Shown in pieces: positions 57,753 to 64,000 of a stretch of DNA of 64,000 nucleotides (position 1 is its first letter; every line of letters begins with the position of its first letter). The notes under the pieces were generated by a model that saw only the letters and a program-made list of their open reading frames with translations, was not told the DNA's origin and did not search any database. Source of the DNA: Adiantum capillus-veneris (lineage: Eukaryota; Streptophyta; Polypodiopsida; Polypodiales; Pteridaceae); the NCBI GenBank assembly GCA_014529385.2, contig CM043966.1, positions 140,478,211 through 140,542,210 of the forward strand, given 5' to 3'. Both the position numbers and the translations under genes were made by a program.

Positions 57753-60700
57753 CTTTTTTTTTGTTGCAAAACTCACAATTGTGAGTGGACAGTATTAAGA
57801 ACAAAAATATACACCGATCCTCAAGCTCAGACCGAGCCTTGAGGGTCAAAGGATTACAAGTAATTTGCTTGGCAGAGAAAACACTCCTACTCCTCGGCTT
57901 TACTTATTACAAGATGTTATGTATTGTTCAAGACCAGTCCTCTGAGGCTTGTTTACATCCGATCATGTGTATCATCAATCTGCTCTCTTGCGTTATTTCA
58001 CGAAAGCTTGCCATAGCTAGATCCCCCTCAAACACGCGGCGGTTCCTTGCTTGCCAAATATGGTGCAAGAAGTAGTACCTGATTACTTGGGTGCAGACTA
58101 GAAGAGCAGGACTTCCCATCCTGTTACTACCAAAGAACAGACCATTCTTGAAGAACTTAATTTGCCATGTCCTTTGAATCCACTTGCATATTTTCCCAGC
58201 CATGCCCCTGATTTCCTGGCATCCCATGAACAGGTGGGCTAGGTCTTCACTGGCTATTCTGCACCCCGAGCAACGATCAGACCCGATGCCTCTTTCTTGT
58301 ATCTTTACGCCCGTCGGCAGAGCACCCCACATCACTTTCCACAGGAATATCTTCATATGTTGAGGCCATCTTGGCTTCCAGATGTTCTCCATGACTCCCT
58401 CCCATCGTTTTTCCGTCCAGTGTCTCTCATAATTTGTTGAGGGGGCTACACCAATTAGCCTCGTGCATTAATGCATGGTAAATGCCTTTAGAGTGTGGTT
58501 TTCAAAAGAGGCTACTCCCGGGCCATCTCCAAGCTTCCCATTCAAAGTTGGATTCACAAATTGGCATCACCACCTTATCAAGCTCTTTCATCACCCTATA
58601 GACTAGTAAGATCTCAAAGACATCCAGATGAAATTGATGGCTAAAGAGTCAGCATTTTTCCAGCACTTCCTGTTGCCATCCCAAAATTGCTCTAGTCGAA
58701 CGAGCCCCTTATTATTCACCTTCCTGGCCATTTCTATCCATTAAGGGCTTTGCGGCGGCCCCAATATTTTAGAGAGCCAAGGGGACCAGTGTAATATGGA
58801 GTTCTTAAAGTATCTGGCTACTTCCCCCTATTCTAGAACCTCAATAGCACTTTTGCAGTTCCTCACCAGCTCCCCTGAGAGTCCACCAAATCTAAGATAA
58901 GACCACTTCGGGGCGAGAAGTTTGTCGTGCATCACAACCCCCTTCCACTTTCCCCCTTTTGATCATAGTTTTGTTGCATCAAGCATTTCCTTGGTCATGA
59001 TAGCCCAAGCTTGGTCCTGTTTAGCCAATGAGACCATAAATTTGGTGCAAAGGGCCTCCGCATGAGACATAGGGTTAATAATGCCGAGCCCTCCTTGGTC
59101 TACCAAGCGAGCAACTACCTCCCATCTAGCCCACTTCCATGGCCGGGAGGATTTCGTGTTGTTCTTCCAAAGAAACCTTTTCACTGGTTTTAAGAATTCT
59201 TTCCAGTTACACTTAGCCATCTTGAGCACGGGGCTGAGGAAAGCAATATACGGGATCATAAAAGCATTGATCACTCTAATCCGGCTTTGGAAGGGTAGGA
59301 GAACAAACTCCCACCTTCTCATTTTGGCTCTTATTTTTTCAATGACCCATTGAAATCTTTGACTGTGGGTTACGTCCACCCCTAAGGGGGCTCCCAGGTG
59401 TCTAAATATACTCCCTTTTGAGATAATCTCTCCTGACCAGACTGCAGGGTCAAAAGATTCGTTCTCCGACAGGGACATTAGTCTTGACTTATCTATATTG
59501 CACTTGGATCCCGAGGCCATGGCAAATGTTTGCACAATCTCTAGAGCTCTCCTGACAACTTGAGGGCACGCCTTCAAGAATAGGAGCGAGTCATCTGCGA
59601 GAATTTTGACTAGTAGCTGGTCATTGCCCAGCAATGCTAGACCTTGAATCTCTCCCCGCGTAGCACTGGCTTCGAGCATTGTAATGAGAGGATGCGACCC
59701 GATGGCGAACAACAAGGGGGCTAGGGGACATCCTTGCTTAATAGACCTTTTAACCTCAAAAGATCCCACAATTCTGTCATTAAAAAAGAGCTCTGATTGG
59801 CTGCCACCGCCTAGTGTGCGTATGAGGCGACAAAGGCGGGGCCCAAAGCCCAAAGCTCCCATGAATTCTTCTATATAGGACCATTCTATCCTATCATAGG
59901 CTTTGTCGAGGTCCAGTTGCAGCAAGATGCACTCTTGCTTGGAAAAGGATGCATACTCTATTCCTACCATTGCTGCCAAGATATTGTCATATATAGATCT
60001 CCCTTTAATGAACCCGTGTTGATGGGGAGGGATGATCCGACTTAGGAGGGGGGCAAGTCTGAGAGCTATCGCCTTGGCAATAATTTTGTATGCTACTGAC
60101 ATCATCGTAATGGGACACCAATGTTTAAGTTGAGAGCAGCAAATCTGTTTGGGGATGGGCTTGATAAGCCCTCTCTTAACACTTGCATCCAACGACTCTT
60201 CGGAAACAGCTAGATTGGCCATCCGTGTGACTGGACCCTTGAGATCATCCCAAAATTCCCGGACAAATTCAGCTGTCGTCAATCCCAGTCAGGGGACTTT
60301 TCATTGCCAAGATCTTTTAGTGCCGCTGAGCATTCTTCCTCAGAGAAGGCCTTTTCCATGCGGTTGGCTTCCTCCTGGGGAACCTTCTTTTCAACACTTC
60401 CAAGTAAAGACGCCCGGGCTTCTTCCACTTCCTGAGATTGGGTCTCTGGCTGGCTGATAATCTAGCTAAGATACTTGAGCATAAGTGCAGCCATCTCATC
60501 TTAGTTTTGAATTGTATTCCCTTTCTCATCATCGAGCACTTGCACGCGGCCTCAACTTTTCCACACCTTCAGAGCCCTAAAAACATGTGCTTGGTTAGAA
60601 GGCTCTGGTTGCAGGAAAGTTTCCCTAGATAGCAGTCTCACCTTCTTGATTTCCTCCAGCTGTTCGTTGGCCAGGTGAGATTTAGCTTCAAGCCATCGCT

Positions 60701-61010
60701 TGTGCTCATCTTCGGTAGCCAGTCCGGCAGCCTTCCTAGAGGCTAATTGCGCTACCTCCTCTGTGAAATGTTTGAAATGTGCCTCATTGGCTTTTTTTAC
60801 CCGAGGACCCGAAGTTTTTATAGCTTTTTGTACACTCCGAACAAATACATTCCAAGCACAAGGTTTATTCATCCCCACATCTTTCTTGAGCTTTCCCAAT
60901 GCTTTTTTGGTGATGCTTCTGAAGAGAGGGTCTTTGAAAAGGTGTGTCCCTGCAACCAGAAGCTTTTTCTCCCCTCTCGGGGATTGCCCCCCCCCCCCCC
61001 CCCCCCCCCC
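57753..61010 (-). mobile_element. 5'-truncated plant L1 LINE with poly(A) tail
   Basis: A minus-strand element ends in A9 (T9 at 57754-57762 on the plus strand). It is flanked by CCACCATAGAAC at 57741-57752 and 61011-61022, a 12-bp target duplication. The 5' end falls between endonuclease and RT, so it is truncated, as usual for L1. A poly-C run (60987-61012) separates the 5' end from the duplication. Confidence 0.9.
57928..60990 (-). pseudogene. L1 ORF2 fragment: RT and zf-RVT domain
   Basis: Minus strand, in order: the linker before RT (60552-60960, AAGLATEDEHKRWLEAKSHL); RT (58963-60282) with LIKPIPKQ, ITMMSVAYKIIAKAIALRL, QHGFIKGRSIYDNI, LDLDKAYDRIEW, SIKQGCPLAPLLFAI and ILADDSLLFLK (LADD where plant L1s usually have FADD); thumb with FRHLGAPLGVD and WKWARWEVVARLVDQGGLG; then zf-RVT (57928-58392, FLWKVMWGALPTG, CSGC...LAHLFMGC). 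Stops near 60283 and between 58392 and 58963 show it is dead. This is a different LINE lineage from A-E. Confidence 0.88.
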
Positions 61011-61022
61011 CCACCATAGAAC

Positions 61023-61444
61023 TTTAAACAAAGCTACAACAAGTAAGAGAAGTTGTGGAGCTGCGTCCCCTATGGTGAAATTTTTTCTGGAGCTCCCTGT
61101 GCAAAGGATATGCCAAGGCTGATTGTAACTTTTTGTGATGAATGCAATTCAACCTCAACTGAGCACTTTAAAAGGAAAAACTTGAAGCAAACCATCTGAC
61201 TATACATGGAGGCCTGAAACCACCCATCGGCCAATACAAGCATGGCTTCTCACAACAAACAAGATTACGCTTTTTTGACTATTTGGATGCATTGTTGAAT
61301 CCTGCTAATGGTATCCCTAAAGTTTGTACAAGTGACTAGTCTATACTACTTATAATGGGGGGAGGGATTCCGACCCCACCTTCCTACCATGCATCAGAAG
61401 CTCGTTTAAGCGGCAAGTGTGACTTGCAACTCCGAGAACACAAC

Positions 61445-61448
<4 letters not shown>
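61023..61448. other. Unassigned sequence
   Basis: Target-side flank of the L1; no gene recognised. Confidence 0.3.

Positions 61449-61519
<71 letters not shown>
61449..61519. repeat. (GA)n, about 35 units
   Basis: Pure (GA)n between unique sequences. Confidence 0.95.
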
Positions 61520-61520
<1 letters not shown>

Positions 61521-62758
61521 CAGGTGAAGCCCGCCAACCATACTAGTTAAAATAATCTTCATTGCACTTTGAAATAAAAAGTTAAATACCAAAGTTAATG
61601 CTATTGTGCCATCATCGTAGCACTAGGATTACATCTGTACGTTTACTTTGCCTCAAGAGTAAACCCTTGTAAGTCGTTGAGTCCCTTTCTTCATCAGTGT
61701 GTGTATGTTATTTAGTATTGTGGCATTGCACCAAATTCACTAGGCTAGTGTATTGTGATTGAAAATGTCTTTGACCTCATTTTGCCATGCCATAAAGTCT
61801 AAAGAACCTTTCCAAGCATGCCATCCCCCCGCCCAACACTCCCCACTAAAACCCAAAATCCCATCCCCCAACCCAACAGACTCACCACCACCACCACAAA
61901 ACCAAAAAAAAAAAAACAAATGTATGGTCTTGGGACATGGTCATGCAAAGCCTAGTTATCAATAAGATGTTCTTGATGCAACTATGTCAAAGTCGGCATA
62001 GTTACACAAGGCCTTGCATAGTTGCATAAAAGACAAATAACTGGTGTCTAATGAGTCCTCTATGATGTTTGAGATCTACTTGTTGCAAGATCATGAACAT
62101 GTATCTGTCTTGTTTTGGCATGAAAAGATTGTGAACATGGAAACCGCTTAAATCTCATGCATCACTTCAACAAGCAGCATGAAGTAGGCTCTAATGTGTA
62201 GTATGAATCAGGCTCTCTTTGCTATATGCAATATGAAGTAGGCTCTAATGTGTAATCAATGATTCATCGAAACGCGACTTTGGAGTATACAAATTTATAG
62301 AGTGAGCTTTCGTCCACCTCCTTTTGAAAGAAACTAAGAGATGGGAGAAATTAATTAAACAAGGTGAAAAATTCACTTTGACATAAAAGTCACTGTGTCT
62401 CAAAGTGTGGTGATTGGCCATCAGGGACTTCAGAGTAGACTTTTTCTCTGCTAATTTTTCCTACACTTCAGTCGTGGCTCCCTCAACAAATTGGTTTTCC
62501 TCAATCAGTCTCTGCTTGTCCTTCTAGAGTTGGAAATGTCATGTTGCTGGGCGGCCATGATTCTGGTATCATTATTATGTTCGATATCCATCTGCAGTAT
62601 CTTCTATCTGAGCTCAATCAACTCATTCTTGGCCTTTTCTAACTCATTCTTAGTCTCTTGAAACTCCATCTGAAGGGCCATGATTGCAGAGCCTGGAGTT
62701 TGCTGATGGGCTTCAACTAGTTGTCTCATAGTGTTAACCATTGTATTCTAGCTAGACA
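61520..62758. other. Unassigned sequence with MITE fragment and gag-like coiled coil
   Basis: At about 61931 a MITE-like end (GGGACATGGTCATGC) resembles 49471. At about 62165-62260 the phrase TGAAGTAGGCTCTAATGTGT repeats. On the minus strand 62590-62760 reads NTMVNTMRQLVEAHQQTPGS and MEFQETKNELEKAKNELIEL, a coiled-coil stretch that could be a retroelement gag N-terminus. Confidence 0.35.
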
Positions 62759-62996
62759 TTGTTGGGTTAAAGGCACTGCCCGTTTGCCCAGGGCCGGACG
62801 TCCGGTGTCCAACAGCCCGCCCACCGTGTGTACACACCCTTATTCTTCATATGAAGAAAGGAGCTCCTCACAACACTTCCAGAGGTTGCTCCACCCACAC
62901 TCTCTTGCTTCTCCCCTTCCCCGCATGCACTGCACCTCACCGCGCACGCACGCATCCGTGCACATGTGCCCTCACAAGTGGTATCAAATCTCCGAC
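62759..62996 (+). repeat. Possible solo or 5' LTR with primer-binding site
   Basis: TGTTGGGTTAAAG at 62759 and CCCTCACA ending at 62976 give TG...CA limits. Two bases later comes TGGTATCAAATCTCC, close to a tRNA-iMet PBS. The second LTR, if any, lies beyond the window, so this is tentative. Confidence 0.3.
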
Positions 62997-63426
62997 GACG
63001 AACTGCACGTGGGACTGTAGCCAATAGAGTGAGCAAAGAAAGCTTGAATTGGGGCAATTGAGCAGGAATCGAAGGTTGTGTGTGTATACAAACACACACG
63101 CACACACACTCAATAACAGGCTTGAGAGCTCTGCAATCATTGGAAGCAAAGGCTTGAGATCTCTACAACCGGACAAGACAGAGTTGACAAGCCAAGGTAA
63201 TTGAAAGCAAAAGTAGAACCGGATAGCATGTTTGGGTAGAGAAGCAAGGGGCTCAATTGCAAGCCTGTCGAGAAGGTAGGGCGGGCTCGGGCAATCAAAT
63301 CGGGTAGCAACTCCGGCTTTGGGAGATAATTCGAGCAATTGCTGACAGTGCTAGGAGATCTAGTCTTGCAGCGCGTAGCAGGAACAGTCGAGCATTGCAA
63401 AGCATCGAATTGTGTGGTGGTGGTGT

Positions 63427-63458
<32 letters not shown>

Positions 63459-63653
63459 CCCGTTGTCCGACAGCCCAATCCCGCCAAGCCCTATAAAAGT
63501 TGAACTATAGGGCAACAGAAGTTGATTTTTTTAATAAAAAAATTTGGACTCGCACTATAGTGTGTGCAAGAGCCCAATCCCGCCAAGCCCTTGACCACCC
63601 CCGACTGCTCGACCCCGCTCTATGTCCTGTTGTGAGAGAGAAAAAGCGAGGGT

Positions 63654-63728
<75 letters not shown>

Positions 63729-64000
63729 CAGCGCTTTGACACCTTCGTCTCGACATCGGAGACTCTCGTCTGGTGGTGGGAGGCAGCGTTGACATTGACG
63801 ACGATTAGAGCCGTTTCGACACTGACTTTAGGGATTTTCTTCAAGTCGCATCCATTCGGCACCGACGATCCTTTGCCCGGTTGAGAGCGTCTCTCTCGAA
63901 CAATTCTCTCAGCATTCCTCCTCTACGGCTTTGAGCATCAGCGATTAGCATCGCCTCAACACATCGATTTCGACACCCAACTTGGAATAGCTGACTAAAA
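62997..64000. other. Unassigned sequence with microsatellites
   Basis: (TG)n/(CA)n at about 63076-63109, (CATA)n(CA)n at 63429-63458, (TG)n(AG)n at 63653-63724. CCCAATCCCGCCAAGCCCT occurs at 63474 and 63573, the first followed by TATAAAAG. No gene could be recognised. Confidence 0.5.

Noticed and set aside
57741-61022. Assigning the 57.8-61.0 kb LINE to the (CT)n-tailed family
   Set aside because: It has a poly(A) tail, zf-RVT domain, and LADD/KQGCPLAPLLF motifs of plant L1, and no polypyrimidine tail.

Overview
This window is nuclear DNA from a land plant, most likely a fern or other non-seed vascular plant. That placement is an inference from the mix of plant-type retroelements, a GT-AG-spliced Aux/IAA gene and a large intronless PPR relative. 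About three quarters of it is transposable elements, often nested, separated by long (CT)n/(GA)n, (CA)n and poly-C tracts. Only one gene looks intact: a four-exon Aux/IAA auxin-response repressor on the minus strand (47.8-49.1 kb). A PLS-class PPR gene (34.7-37.4 kb) is broken.

Layout. 1-0.6 kb: an ~88-bp tandem repeat. 1.08-12.4 kb: a decayed plus-strand Ty3/gypsy element (Gypsy-B) split by a minus-strand chromovirus (Gypsy-A, 2658-10940, flanked by 5-bp TGGAC duplications, with tRNA-iMet-type PBS, polypurine tract and chromodomain). Gypsy-A itself holds a ~1.55-kb LTR of a third element. 13.4-20.5 kb: three members of an unusual LINE family (A, B, C), each flanked on both sides by (CT)n on its sense strand. 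21.15-29.78 kb: a 625-bp-arm inverted repeat whose left arm is interrupted by a complete CACTA transposon (21541-28596, TSD TAA) with TNP2-like and Ptta/En/Spm-like genes and a captured heavy-metal-associated (HMA) domain fragment. 29.8-34.6 kb: mostly unassignable, with a tRNA-derived SINE candidate. 34.6-39.2 kb: the PPR pseudogene, ending at a miniature LTR element (TRIM, TSD GCATT). 40.8-46.3 kb: two tandem copies of the LINE family (E, a remnant, and D, with ORF1, endonuclease, RT, zinc knuckle and a C-terminal PIP-box-like motif). 47.8-49.1 kb: Aux/IAA, followed upstream by a 259-bp Harbinger-type MITE. 50.9-56.6 kb: decayed Ty1/copia elements in both orientations. 57.75-61.01 kb: a 5'-truncated plant L1 with poly(A) tail and 12-bp TSD. 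The last 3 kb are low-complexity sequence with one possible LTR/PBS.

The most interesting signal is the LINE family A-E. All copies have a polypyrimidine tail, usually (CT)n, instead of poly(A). They share a conserved 3'-terminal segment that includes a small hairpin. They sit in polypyrimidine tracts in a fixed polarity. Two copies carry ORF1 without ORF2, and the fullest copy has QRRITDFF, a textbook PCNA-interacting-peptide pattern, near its C-terminus. This suggests a microsatellite-targeted retroposition system with its own non-autonomous derivatives. All coordinates and readings were made by eye from the sequence; no database search was run.
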